A stretch of DNA of 5,875 nucleotides from Bifidobacterium breve (GCA_945900705.1 CAMDKJ010000114.1:1-5875), one strand, 5' to 3'. Positions 1 through 5,875 are shown, numbered from the stretch's first letter. Notes: generated by a model from the letters alone, not told the origin. Made by a program: numbers and translations.

Positions 1-483
1 GATCACGTTGAACTAGTGACCGCAATGATCGTGCGCGAGGACTCCTTGACATTATTTGGCTTTCTCGACGCTGATGAGCGCGCAGTCTTCGAGTTGGTTC
101 AGACGATCAGTGGAGTAGGCCCACGTTTGGCCTTAGCGATTCTTTCGACTTTGTCTCCGGATGAACTTCGCGTTGCGGTGGCTCGCAATGACTTGGCGAC
201 TTTGACCAAAGTACCCGGAGTTGGTCAAAAGGGTGCGGGTCGTTTGGTACTCGAACTCAAGGGTCGTATTGGGCCACCAACAGGTGGTGCGCCTATCTCT
301 GCCGGGTCGATGTCACCGGCTGGGTGGCAAGGGGCCGTTGGTGCGGGGCTGATGTCGTTGGGTTGGTCGCAGCGTGAAGCTGAAGCTGCCGTCAGTGCCG
401 TCACCCCGCTTGCGGCTGAAATGGCGGACCCAGACATTGCGGTGCTACTAAAAGCTGCCTTGCAATCCCTGGATCGCTCATGA
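1..483 (+). CDS. ruvA: Holliday junction branch migration complex subunit RuvA (5'-truncated by window edge)
   Basis: RuvA is the DNA-binding subunit of the RuvAB complex: it forms tetramers on four-way junctions and recruits the RuvB motor. The reading frame is open from base 1, so the GTG at 16 is an internal valine, not the start. About 45 N-terminal residues (most of the OB-fold, domain I) lie outside the window. The 160 residues present begin at the end of domain I (VREDSLTLFGF). Two helix-hairpin-helix motifs follow, SGVGPR at window residues 37-42 and VPGVGQK at 71-77, which contact the DNA backbone. A Gly/Pro-rich linker (about 91-108) leads to the C-terminal RuvB-binding domain III (about 109-160). 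In the segment after the second motif the usual AERL is AGRL, a small departure. The stop TGA overlaps the ruvB start (ATGA, 480-483), indicating cotranscription and probable translational coupling. ruvC is expected upstream but is not seen. Confidence 0.96.
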   Translation, partial: DHVELVTAMIVREDSLTLFGFLDADERAVFELVQTISGVGPRLALAILSTLSPDELRVAVARNDLATLTKVPGVGQKGAGRLVLELKGRIGPPTGGAPISAGSMSPAGWQGAVGAGLMSLGWSQREAEAAVSAVTPLAAEMADPDIAVLLKAALQSLDRS

Positions 484-1508
484 CAGAACGGGTTACCGAT
501 GCGGCGCCGGATCCAAATGATGCTGCCGTTGAGGGTGCTTTGCGGCCAACTTCGCTCCAGGAGTTCGTTGGGCAGGAGCGGGTTAAATCGCAACTAGGTT
601 TAGTGCTAGAGGCGGCTCGCCGGCGCGGCCGGGCCGCAGATCACGTGCTCCTCAGTGGCCCACCTGGTTTAGGTAAGACCACCTTGGCCTGCATTATTGC
701 TGCCGAGCTGCAAGCCCCACTTCGCATCACCTCTGGCCCAGCCTTGCAGCATGCCGGCGACGTTGCAGCTGTACTGGCGAGCCTGCAACCTGGTGAGGTG
801 TTATTTCTTGACGAAATTCACCGCACGGCGCGCGCTGCCGAAGAAATGCTCTATCTGGCGATGGAGGATTTCCGGGTTGATGTGATTGTTGGCAAAGGCC
901 CTGGCGCCACCGCTATCCCGCTCGAGATAGCACCCTTCACCTTGGTCGGTGCCACCACCCGCGCCGGCCTACTGCCGAGCCCGCTGCGCGATCGATTCGG
1001 GTTCACCGCCCATCTAGATTTCTATGACCCGCCCGATCTCGAAATTATTCTGCGGCGTTCGGCGGTACTACTTGAGGTGCCACTGCATGACGATGGCGCC
1101 GTTGAAATCGCGGGCCGGTGCCGGGGCACCCCGCGCATTGCAAATAGGTTGCTGCGGCGGGTGCGCGACTTTGCGCAGGTGCACGGCAATGGGGTGGTCG
1201 ACCACGCGACCGCCCGGGCAGCCCTTGAACTGTATGAAGTCGATGAGCTCGGCCTGGATCGAATTGACCGAGCGGTGCTCGATGTCCTCATCAACCGCTT
1301 CGGCGGTGGTCCCGTGGGATTATCGACGCTGGCGGTTGCGGTGGGTGAAGAACCCGAAACTATTGAAACAGTCGCTGAGCCGTTCTTAGCGCGTTTGGGG
1401 ATGATAATTCGCACCCCGCGCGGTCGGGTAGCAGCACCGGCGGCCTGGTCGCACCTGGGGGCAAATCCTCCGCTGCCGCCACAGGGGGTGCTGGATCTAG
1501 GCACCTAG
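480..1508 (+). CDS. ruvB: Holliday junction branch migration DNA helicase RuvB
   Basis: RuvB is the hexameric AAA+ ATPase that pumps DNA through the RuvA-bound Holliday junction. At 342 residues it has the usual family length. Visible motifs are Walker A GPPGLGKTT (residues 60-68, Lys66), Walker B LFLDEIH (108-114, Asp111-Glu112), sensor 1 around LVGATTRAG (155-163), the arginine-finger region PLRDRFG (168-174), and sensor 2 GTPRIANRLLRRVRDFA (216-232). The C-terminal winged-helix DNA-binding domain (about 255-330) includes DRAVLDVL, GGPVGL and RTPRGRVAAPAAWSHLG. The ATG at 480 is the only sensible start: it lies in the 4-bp ATGA overlap with ruvA and gives the standard N-terminus leading to LRPTSLQEFVGQ. 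No strong Shine-Dalgarno precedes it, which fits coupling to ruvA. The gene looks more GC-rich than secF downstream. The function assignment is secure. Confidence 0.98.
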   Translation: MTERVTDAAPDPNDAAVEGALRPTSLQEFVGQERVKSQLGLVLEAARRRGRAADHVLLSGPPGLGKTTLACIIAAELQAPLRITSGPALQHAGDVAAVLASLQPGEVLFLDEIHRTARAAEEMLYLAMEDFRVDVIVGKGPGATAIPLEIAPFTLVGATTRAGLLPSPLRDRFGFTAHLDFYDPPDLEIILRRSAVLLEVPLHDDGAVEIAGRCRGTPRIANRLLRRVRDFAQVHGNGVVDHATARAALELYEVDELGLDRIDRAVLDVLINRFGGGPVGLSTLAVAVGEEPETIETVAEPFLARLGMIIRTPRGRVAAPAAWSHLGANPPLPPQGVLDLGT

Positions 1509-1511
1509 GGG

Positions 1512-1532
1512 CTACCGCGGGGGCACCGGTAG
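1512..1532 (+). repeat. Short inverted repeat just after ruvB
   Basis: CTACCG (1512-1517) and CGGTAG (1527-1532) are perfect inverted copies around a 9-nt loop, starting 4 bp after the ruvB stop. A second, weaker pair lies nearby (GGCC at 1544-1547 and 1556-1559). A six-pair stem is short and no T-run follows, so it does not look like a strong intrinsic terminator. It might mark the end of the ruv transcript or attenuate readthrough into yajC, or it may be chance. It lies in the 106-bp gap between ruvB and yajC, the longest non-coding stretch in the window. No convincing -35/-10 pair was found in that gap. Confidence 0.3.
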
Positions 1533-1605
1533 GCTCACGAGGTGGCCGTAATTTAGGCCGCTGTAATGTTAGTGGGCAAGTTGGAGCCCGTCCGAACTTT
1601 TCGTC

Positions 1606-1610
1606 AGGAG
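1606..1610 (+). promoter_or_regulatory. Ribosome binding site of yajC
   Basis: AGGAG stands 4 nt before the GTG at 1615. The spacing is a little short, but the motif is strong and supports this GTG as the start. Confidence 0.65.
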
Positions 1611-1614
1611 CGCT

Positions 1615-1932
1615 GTGGATCTCGTCACGATTTTGCCGCTGGTTTTGATCGCGGTTGTCTTCTACTTTTTGATGATTCGCCCCGCCAAGGCTAAACAGAA
1701 GAAACAGGCGCAGACATTAGCCACCCTGGGGCCAGGTACCAACATAATGACCACCGCTGGAATCTTCGGCACGGTCGTTTCCAATGGCGATGAGGTCCTC
1801 GTTGAGATTTCACCCGGTGTCATAATCCGGATGCTGCCGGCGGCCATCGCCAAGGTGATCCCGGTTGAAGTGCCAGATCTGGATATTCCAGATGGGCCAG
1901 CTGCACCCGGCGCTTCGGGCCCGGCGGCCTAG
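1615..1932 (+). CDS. yajC: Sec translocon accessory subunit YajC
   Basis: YajC is a small single-span membrane protein that associates with SecD-SecF and the SecYEG translocon; its exact role is not settled. The 105-residue product has a very hydrophobic N-terminal transmembrane segment (about residues 3-21) ending in the family-typical MIRPAKAKQKKQ (20-31). The cytoplasmic domain follows, with LGPGTNIMTTAGIFGTVV (38-55) and the D-E-V-L-V-E-I strand (59-65). A Pro/Ala/Gly-rich, mildly acidic tail (about 85-105) ends the protein. The start is GTG, chosen because the hydrophobic segment begins at residue 3 and AGGAG lies just upstream. secD starts 11 bp after the stop, so yajC, secD and secF form a tight transcriptional unit. 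It is the first gene after the 106-bp gap, so an operon promoter could lie there, though none is recognisable. Confidence 0.94.
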   Translation: MDLVTILPLVLIAVVFYFLMIRPAKAKQKKQAQTLATLGPGTNIMTTAGIFGTVVSNGDEVLVEISPGVIIRMLPAAIAKVIPVEVPDLDIPDGPAAPGASGPAA

Positions 1933-1943
1933 GCGATCCACAG

Positions 1944-3629
1944 GTGGCTCCTCCGGTAACTTCTCGGCCCGCCCGTGGGCTCATTGCCTTATTAATTGTT
2001 TTAGTCGCCCTATTGGCATGGGCATTTTGGCCGGGCACCGCAAATACCGTGCGCCTTGGGCTCGACCTGCGAGGGGGCACGCAGGTTATTTTGGTGCCGA
2101 AGCCGGTTACCGCCGGGGCTGAAATTACTGATGAGCAACTACAACAAACCGTCGCCATCATCCGCCAACGCGTCGATGGCCTCGGGGTGGCTGAGGCTGA
2201 AGTTACTACTCAAGGCACTGGCAATGGTGCCGCAATCATCGTTTCGGTGCCCGGCGCGGAGCAAGATCGGGTCGTCGATTTGGTCAAGCGCACCGCGCTA
2301 CTTGATTTTCGACCCGTCGATACCCTGCTGAATCCACAGCCATTCGACATCAATGCAACGCCGACCCCCGAGCCTTCAGCGAGCGCCTCAGCTAGTGGAT
2401 CTGCTAGTGGATCAGCAACGCCTTCACCAACGCCTTCACCGACCACGACCTTTGTGCCAGGTACGTCATTAGTGCAGTCACCTGATAATTCACCTGCTTA
2501 TCAAGGCAAAGTTTTGGCTTTGGATTGCACAAATCCGGAGGCTTACACCGGTGGTATCCCAGATGATCCGGCGCTTTGGCTCGGTACCTGTGAGCGCACC
2601 GGTGGGGTTAAGTACAACCTGGAGCCGGCTTTCATCAAAGGCAGTAACGTCACCGGTGCTACCGCTGGCCTACCGCAAAATGGGGTGGGTAGTTGGGTGG
2701 TATCGCTGGAATTTGATAGCGAGGGGGCTAAGGCCCTGGCCGCGGCTTCTACCAAGTTGTCCGCACTCCCAGATTGCGGTTCCGGGGTGAGTCCCTGTAA
2801 TGCATTTGCGATTGTGCTCGATGGTGTGGTGGTCTCGGCACCGCGATTCAATGAGCCAATTCTTGGCGGCCAAGCGCAAATTGAAGGAAACTTCACCGCG
2901 CAGGAGGCCAATGACCTTGCCAATGTACTCAAGTATGGTGCCTTACCCGTAACTCTTGATCCGGTAGATATCACCAGCGTTTCACCGACGGTGGGTAATG
3001 ATCAGTTGCGTGCTGGCATCATCGCCGGTCTGCTTGGCCTTGTTCTGGTCATGATCTATCTGATGATTTATTACCGCGCCCTTGGCATTGTCGCAGTAAT
3101 TTCACTGATCATGGCGGGAGCGGTCACCTATTTGATGATCGTGGTCTTTAGTAAGACCATCGGGTTGACTCTGACTCTAGCCGGGGTAGCCGGGGCGATC
3201 GTCGCTATCGGCATTACCGCGGATTCGTTCATTGTCTACTTTGAGCGTATTCGCGATGAAATCCGCGAGGGTCGATCACTTCGACAGGCTTGTGAAAGTG
3301 GTTGGGTGCGGGCTCGGCGAACTCTTTTGGCAGCAGACTTTGTCTCATTGCTCGCTGCGGCAGTGCTTTATTTACTTTCGGTGGGCAGTGTTCGCGGTTT
3401 CGCGTTCATTCTCGGGCTAACAACGATAGTCGATATTCTGGTGGCCTTCTGGTTCACGCACCCACTGGTGGTGCTTCTTGGGCGCACAGGGTGGATGCAG
3501 AAGGGTTCGCGCTGGACTGGGCTCGACGCTGATCGAGTTGGCGGGCACGCTCTCACGGGTGAAGTAGTCAGCAAATCGCGCAGACGACAAAACACCGACC
3601 AAGAGACAGTGGAGGTGCCAAGCCCATGA
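1944..3629 (+). CDS. secD: Protein translocase subunit SecD
   Basis: SecD works with SecF as a proton-driven partner of SecYEG, pulling secreted proteins out of the channel on the extracytoplasmic side. The 561 residues show TM1 (about 12-29), the P1 domain with LGLDLRGG (38-45), a Ser/Ala/Pro/Thr linker (about 138-170), and NEPILGGQAQIEG (303-315) leading to ANVLKYGALP (326-335). A TM bundle (about 354-512) follows, with GITADSFIVYFERIRDE (423-439). Asp427 matches the family's proton-path aspartate. The C-terminal tail is charged and cytoplasmic. The GTG at 1944 is the first possible ATG/GTG/TTG after an in-frame TGA at 1866-1868, and the next candidate lies inside TM1, so this start is well supported although its Shine-Dalgarno is weak. 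Reinitiation after yajC, 11 bp upstream, is likely. Four cysteines (195, 216, 278, 285) lie in the extracytoplasmic domain. The stop overlaps secF. Confidence 0.97.
   Translation: MAPPVTSRPARGLIALLIVLVALLAWAFWPGTANTVRLGLDLRGGTQVILVPKPVTAGAEITDEQLQQTVAIIRQRVDGLGVAEAEVTTQGTGNGAAIIVSVPGAEQDRVVDLVKRTALLDFRPVDTLLNPQPFDINATPTPEPSASASASGSASGSATPSPTPSPTTTFVPGTSLVQSPDNSPAYQGKVLALDCTNPEAYTGGIPDDPALWLGTCERTGGVKYNLEPAFIKGSNVTGATAGLPQNGVGSWVVSLEFDSEGAKALAAASTKLSALPDCGSGVSPCNAFAIVLDGVVVSAPRFNEPILGGQAQIEGNFTAQEANDLANVLKYGALPVTLDPVDITSVSPTVGNDQLRAGIIAGLLGLVLVMIYLMIYYRALGIVAVISLIMAGAVTYLMIVVFSKTIGLTLTLAGVAGAIVAIGITADSFIVYFERIRDEIREGRSLRQACESGWVRARRTLLAADFVSLLAAAVLYLLSVGSVRGFAFILGLTTIVDILVAFWFTHPLVVLLGRTGWMQKGSRWTGLDADRVGGHALTGEVVSKSRRRQNTDQETVEVPSP
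2391..2439 (+). repeat. Two adjacent 12-bp tandem duplications in the SecD linker
   Basis: GCTAGTGGATCT (2391-2402) is followed directly by GCTAGTGGATCA (2403-2414), 11 of 12 bases alike. One base later CAACGCCTTCAC occurs twice in direct succession (2416-2427 and 2428-2439), identical in both copies. Both units are multiples of three and keep the frame, encoding ASGS-ASGS (residues 150-157) and then TPSP-TPSP (159-166). They lie within the low-complexity linker, which suggests growth by replication slippage. Confidence 0.9.
3611..3615 (+). promoter_or_regulatory. Ribosome binding site of secF
   Basis: GGAGG within the last codons of secD lies 10 nt before the ATG at 3626. It gives secF its own strong initiation signal in addition to the ATGA overlap with secD. 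Confidence 0.65.
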
Positions 3630-4720
3630 GCGGACGTATCGGGATTGCCCAACGGCTCTATAAGGGTCAGGTCTCTTTCAATTTTGTTGGCAGGAGGCGG
3701 ACTTGGTACGTCATTTCAGCCATCATTCTCTTGGTCTCTGTTGGGGCGCTAGTCTTTCGCGGCTTGAATCTTGGTATTGAGTTTCGGGGCGGTGCGGATT
3801 TTTCCATACCAAACGCAACTTGCAGTATTGAGCAAGCCCGAACTGTTGCTGAGTCAAAGACCGGATCACAGGCGATCGTGACATCTGCGGTAAACGGCAC
3901 GATTAGGGTGCAAACCGAGTCGTTGACAGCTGACGAAAGTTCAGTGCTGGCGGGTGAGCTGGCCAATACCTGTGGGGTACCGAAAGGCGAAATCAAGGTT
4001 CAGGTGGTGGGTCCGACTTGGGGCTCGGAGATCTCGAAGAAGGCCCTCCAAGCCTTAGTGGTCTTCTTATTGCTGGTAACGATATTCCTATCGATATATT
4101 TTGAATGGCGGATGGCCATCGCGGCCCTCGTCGCCCTGGCGCATGACTTGGTTATCACCATTGGAATCTATGCACTAACCGGTCTCGAGGTCACCCCGGC
4201 GACTGTCATTGGTTTATTAACTATTCTTGGGTTCTCGCTATATGACACCGTTGTGGTTTTTGACAAGGTCAAAGAGAACACCAGAAATATTGCTGGACAA
4301 TCAGTCATGACATACAGCGAAGCAGCGAACTTGGCCCTAAACCAGACTTTGGTGCGAAGTATCAATACGTCAATCGTCGCACTATTGCCAGTTCTTGCGA
4401 TCATCATCATCGGGGCGGGGCTACTGGGTGCGGGCACCTTGCTTGATCTAGCAGTTGCTCTCGCGGTTGGTATGGCTGCGGGCACTTATTCATCGATCTT
4501 CATCGCGACACCCTTCCTTGCCCAATTGAAGGAACATCAACCGGAGATGCGCTCACTCAGCACCCGTGTTAATGCTCGACGTTCACAGGCAAGTAAGAGT
4601 CGTACCGGTGAGGCCGAGGGTGAAAATGTTGTTGGCACCGATGAGGTAACCACACTCATTGATGGCGCGCTACGGCAGCAACCGAAACGAGTTAGTCGCT
4701 CACGTCGATCCAAGTCCTAG
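3626..4720 (+). CDS. secF: Protein translocase subunit SecF
   Basis: SecF is the obligate partner of SecD in the proton-driven Sec accessory complex of the cytoplasmic membrane. The 364 residues show TM1 (about 27-45), the family motif GIEFRGG (50-56), an extracytoplasmic domain to about residue 127, and VGPTWGSEISKKA (128-140). Five further membrane segments span about 141-299. Key segments are YFEWRMAIAALVALAHD (158-174), GFSLYDTVVVFDKVKEN (202-218, with Asp207) and RSINTS (244-249, with Arg244). Asp207 and Arg244 match the residues tied to proton transport in characterised SecDF proteins. The long C-terminal tail (about 300-364) is hydrophilic and ends in a strongly basic stretch (KRVSRSRRSKS). 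The ATG lies in a 4-bp ATGA overlap with secD and has a good GGAGG 10 nt upstream. The two cysteines, Cys66 and Cys116, sit near either end of the extracytoplasmic domain. The gene is less GC-rich than ruvB. Confidence 0.97.
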   Translation: MSGRIGIAQRLYKGQVSFNFVGRRRTWYVISAIILLVSVGALVFRGLNLGIEFRGGADFSIPNATCSIEQARTVAESKTGSQAIVTSAVNGTIRVQTESLTADESSVLAGELANTCGVPKGEIKVQVVGPTWGSEISKKALQALVVFLLLVTIFLSIYFEWRMAIAALVALAHDLVITIGIYALTGLEVTPATVIGLLTILGFSLYDTVVVFDKVKENTRNIAGQSVMTYSEAANLALNQTLVRSINTSIVALLPVLAIIIIGAGLLGAGTLLDLAVALAVGMAAGTYSSIFIATPFLAQLKEHQPEMRSLSTRVNARRSQASKSRTGEAEGENVVGTDEVTTLIDGALRQQPKRVSRSRRSKS

Positions 4721-4728
4721 TTCTGAGT

Positions 4729-4734
4729 AGAAGG
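4729..4734 (+). promoter_or_regulatory. Ribosome binding site of apt, supporting a TTG start
   Basis: AGAAGG lies 11 nt before the TTG at 4746. An in-frame TAG at 4728-4730 excludes any start further upstream, so this site and the TTG together define the apt start. Confidence 0.55.
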
Positions 4735-4745
4735 TTGACGCGATT

Positions 4746-5288
4746 TTGCTAGTCGAGCCTGCGGTTGAGGAGGCGCTGCGTAGCCAAATTCGAGTCATTG
4801 ATGACTGGCCGCAGGCTGGAGTGTCATTTCAGGATTTAACCGGTTTGATGGCTGATCCGGTGACTTTTGCCCTAGTTATCGCGGCAATGGCGAAAACGCT
4901 GGGCACCGCTAAATTTGATGACGTCGCAGGTATCGAGGCCCGTGGCTTTCCGTATGGAGCCGCACTAGCGCATTCTTGCAAAGCCGGGTTCGTCACTCTC
5001 CGCAAGCCTGGCAAGTTACCCGGAGCGGTGCACGGCGTTGACTACGCCCTGGAGTACGGGTCCACCTCCTTGCAATTGCAGACCCACGCTCTTGGCCCAG
5101 GGCGACGAGTCGTCCTTGTTGATGATGTGCTGGCTACCGGTGGTACTGCAGCAGCCGGAGTCGACCTTATTCGGCGCACCGGTGCTGAAGTTGTCGCCGT
5201 CGTATTGGTCATGGAGCTCCCGATCCTTGGGGGTCGTGGCAGGCTCGAAGCGCTCGGGGTCAACGTGCACGCACTGCTCACCGCCTAG
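4746..5288 (+). CDS. apt: Adenine phosphoribosyltransferase
   Basis: Apt joins adenine and PRPP to give AMP and pyrophosphate, the cytoplasmic purine-salvage step. The 180-residue product matches the usual bacterial length. It shows the N-terminal WPQAGVSFQDLTGLMADP (21-38), then GIEARGFPYGAALA (62-75), the RKPGKLP loop (86-92) and YALEYG (100-105). The PRPP-binding signature VVLVDDVLATGGT (122-134) has the expected pair of aspartates, 126 and 127. The C-terminal LGGRGRLEALGVNVHALL fits the family. The start is an unusual TTG: no ATG or GTG lies upstream in frame before the TAG at 4728-4730, and the first internal Met is residue 35, past conserved sequence. The gene starts 25 bp after secF with no terminator seen, so it is probably cotranscribed with secDF. 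Its position directly before rel is typical of actinobacteria. Confidence 0.96.
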   Translation: MLVEPAVEEALRSQIRVIDDWPQAGVSFQDLTGLMADPVTFALVIAAMAKTLGTAKFDDVAGIEARGFPYGAALAHSCKAGFVTLRKPGKLPGAVHGVDYALEYGSTSLQLQTHALGPGRRVVLVDDVLATGGTAAAGVDLIRRTGAEVVAVVLVMELPILGGRGRLEALGVNVHALLTA

Positions 5289-5345
5289 CACCCGTAGACT
5301 AGCAGCGCGTGTAGATCGAAGTGTTTATCTATCAGTCCTGCTATT

Positions 5346-5350
5346 AGGAG
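5346..5350 (+). promoter_or_regulatory. Ribosome binding site of relA/rel
   Basis: AGGAG lies 5 nt before the GTG at 5356. The sequence closely resembles the yajC site (AGGAGCG then a GTG start) and fixes the rel start, since no ATG, GTG or TTG occurs just upstream in frame. Confidence 0.65.
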
Positions 5351-5355
5351 CGTCT

Positions 5356-5875
5356 GTGGCCAAGGAAGCACCGCTGACCACGGAGCAGGCTTCGCCGCCG
5401 GCTTCGGTCACGGTTGTGTCTTCAGGCTTTCGATCCAGAGTTGCCCGATTGGCTGGGATTCAGCGCCGTGCGCACCCAGAACTTGAGCCGCTATTTCGAA
5501 CGCTGCGCCAGTACCATCCGAAATCAGATGTTCGGATGGTGGAGCGTGCGTATGAGATGGCTGAGTATCTGCACCGAGATCAAACCCGCATGTCGGGGGA
5601 GATGTACATCACTCATCCATTGGCGGTCGCGACGATTCTTGCCGATCTAGGCATGACCGCACCGACCCTTGCGGCGGCGCTGTTGCACGACACCGTTGAA
5701 GACACTGGTTACTCGCTAGATGCGCTGCGGGAGGATTTTGGCGACGAGATCGCCCAATTGGTTGATGGCGTGACCAAGTTGGATCGAGTTAAGTACGGCG
5801 AGTCGTCTGCTTCGGAGACCGTCCGCAAAATGGTCATCGCGATGGCGCGTGACATTCGGGTGCTGGTGATCAAGC
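5356..5875 (+). CDS. relA: RelA/SpoT-family (p)ppGpp synthetase/hydrolase, N-terminal part (3'-truncated by window edge)
   Basis: Long RelA/SpoT enzymes make (p)ppGpp from ATP and GDP/GTP in the stringent response, and bifunctional ones also hydrolyse it. The window holds 173 residues and ends mid-gene. A low-complexity leader (about 1-25) precedes the HD hydrolase domain. There RMSGEMYITHPLAVA (78-92) carries Arg78 and His87, HDTVEDT (111-117) carries the His111-Asp112 metal pair and Glu115-Asp116, and VDGVTKLDRVKYG (136-148) and ETVRKMVIAMARDIRVLVIK (154-173) follow. These match hydrolase residues of characterised bifunctional Rel proteins, so hydrolase activity is expected. The synthetase, TGS and ACT regions lie outside the window and cannot be checked. 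The GTG start has AGGAG 5 nt upstream. The 67-bp gap after apt could carry a separate promoter, but cotranscription with apt is equally possible. The gene is often named rel in actinobacteria. Confidence 0.94.
   Translation, partial: MAKEAPLTTEQASPPASVTVVSSGFRSRVARLAGIQRRAHPELEPLFRTLRQYHPKSDVRMVERAYEMAEYLHRDQTRMSGEMYITHPLAVATILADLGMTAPTLAAALLHDTVEDTGYSLDALREDFGDEIAQLVDGVTKLDRVKYGESSASETVRKMVIAMARDIRVLVIK

Noticed and set aside
16..18. GTG at 16 as the ruvA start
   Set aside because: The frame is open back to base 1, and a start here would delete nearly all of the N-terminal OB-fold, so the gene is simply cut by the window edge.
225..593. A minus-strand open frame crossing the ruvA-ruvB junction
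   Set aside because: It is antisense to two conserved genes, has no recognisable domain, and its composition is what a reverse reading of GC-rich coding sequence gives.
1022..1504. A 160-codon open frame on the minus strand inside ruvB
   Set aside because: It lies wholly antisense to a conserved RuvB coding region, its Ser/Arg/Pro-rich translation resembles no family, and long antisense frames are expected opposite GC-biased codons.
1512..1532. A strong intrinsic terminator after ruvB
   Set aside because: The stem is only six pairs with a 9-nt loop and no T-run follows, so it is kept only as a low-confidence inverted repeat.
2543..2974. A 143-codon minus-strand open frame inside secD
   Set aside because: It is fully antisense to the conserved P1 domain of SecD and carries no motif or convincing ribosome binding site.
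5414..5650. A plus-strand 78-codon open frame near the window end
   Set aside because: It overlaps the rel gene in another frame. The frame from 5356 gives a clear HD hydrolase domain running to the window end, so this one is a shadow.
1..5875. A hidden defence, mobile, CRISPR, RNA-gene or riboswitch system
   Set aside because: Conserved genes fill nearly all of the sequence, the gaps are 106 bp or less, and no tRNA-like folds, spaced repeats, transposase motifs or long structured leaders were seen.

Overview
The window is a stretch of bacterial housekeeping chromosome: ruvA (3' part) - ruvB - yajC - secD - secF - apt - relA/rel (5' part), all on the + strand. This gene order, the short YajC, the separate SecD and SecF proteins, the Ser/Pro/Ala-rich linker in SecD and the Rel enzyme directly after apt are all typical of Actinomycetota. 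GC content, estimated by eye from sampled lines, is moderate (mid to high 50s percent overall, higher in ruvB and near 50% in secF). That argues against a very GC-rich Streptomyces or Mycobacterium and fits a moderate-GC actinobacterium, perhaps an aquatic one. The genus cannot be named from this sequence.

Layout: positions 1-1508 hold the Holliday-junction branch-migration pair ruvA-ruvB, joined by an ATGA overlap. A 106-bp gap (1509-1614) holds a small inverted repeat. Positions 1615-4720 hold the Sec accessory module yajC-secD-secF, with an 11-bp gap between yajC and secD and an ATGA overlap between secD and secF. After 25 bp comes apt (4746-5288), and after another 67 bp comes the N-terminal part of a long RelA/SpoT-type (p)ppGpp enzyme, cut off by the window end at 5875. 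No RNA genes, mobile elements, CRISPR arrays or horizontally acquired islands were seen, and no gap exceeds 106 bp.

The genes cover three jobs. RuvAB moves Holliday junctions during recombinational repair. YajC-SecD-SecF assists SecYEG-driven export using the proton gradient. Apt salvages adenine to AMP, and Rel makes and degrades (p)ppGpp in the stringent response. All catalytic motifs that can be checked are intact. I found no undescribed system. The points worth a second look are modest: in-frame 12-bp tandem duplications in the SecD linker, paired cysteines in the extracytoplasmic domains of SecD and SecF, a start-codon pattern (ATG only at the two ATGA overlaps, GTG or TTG elsewhere), and a composition gradient from ruvB to secF.
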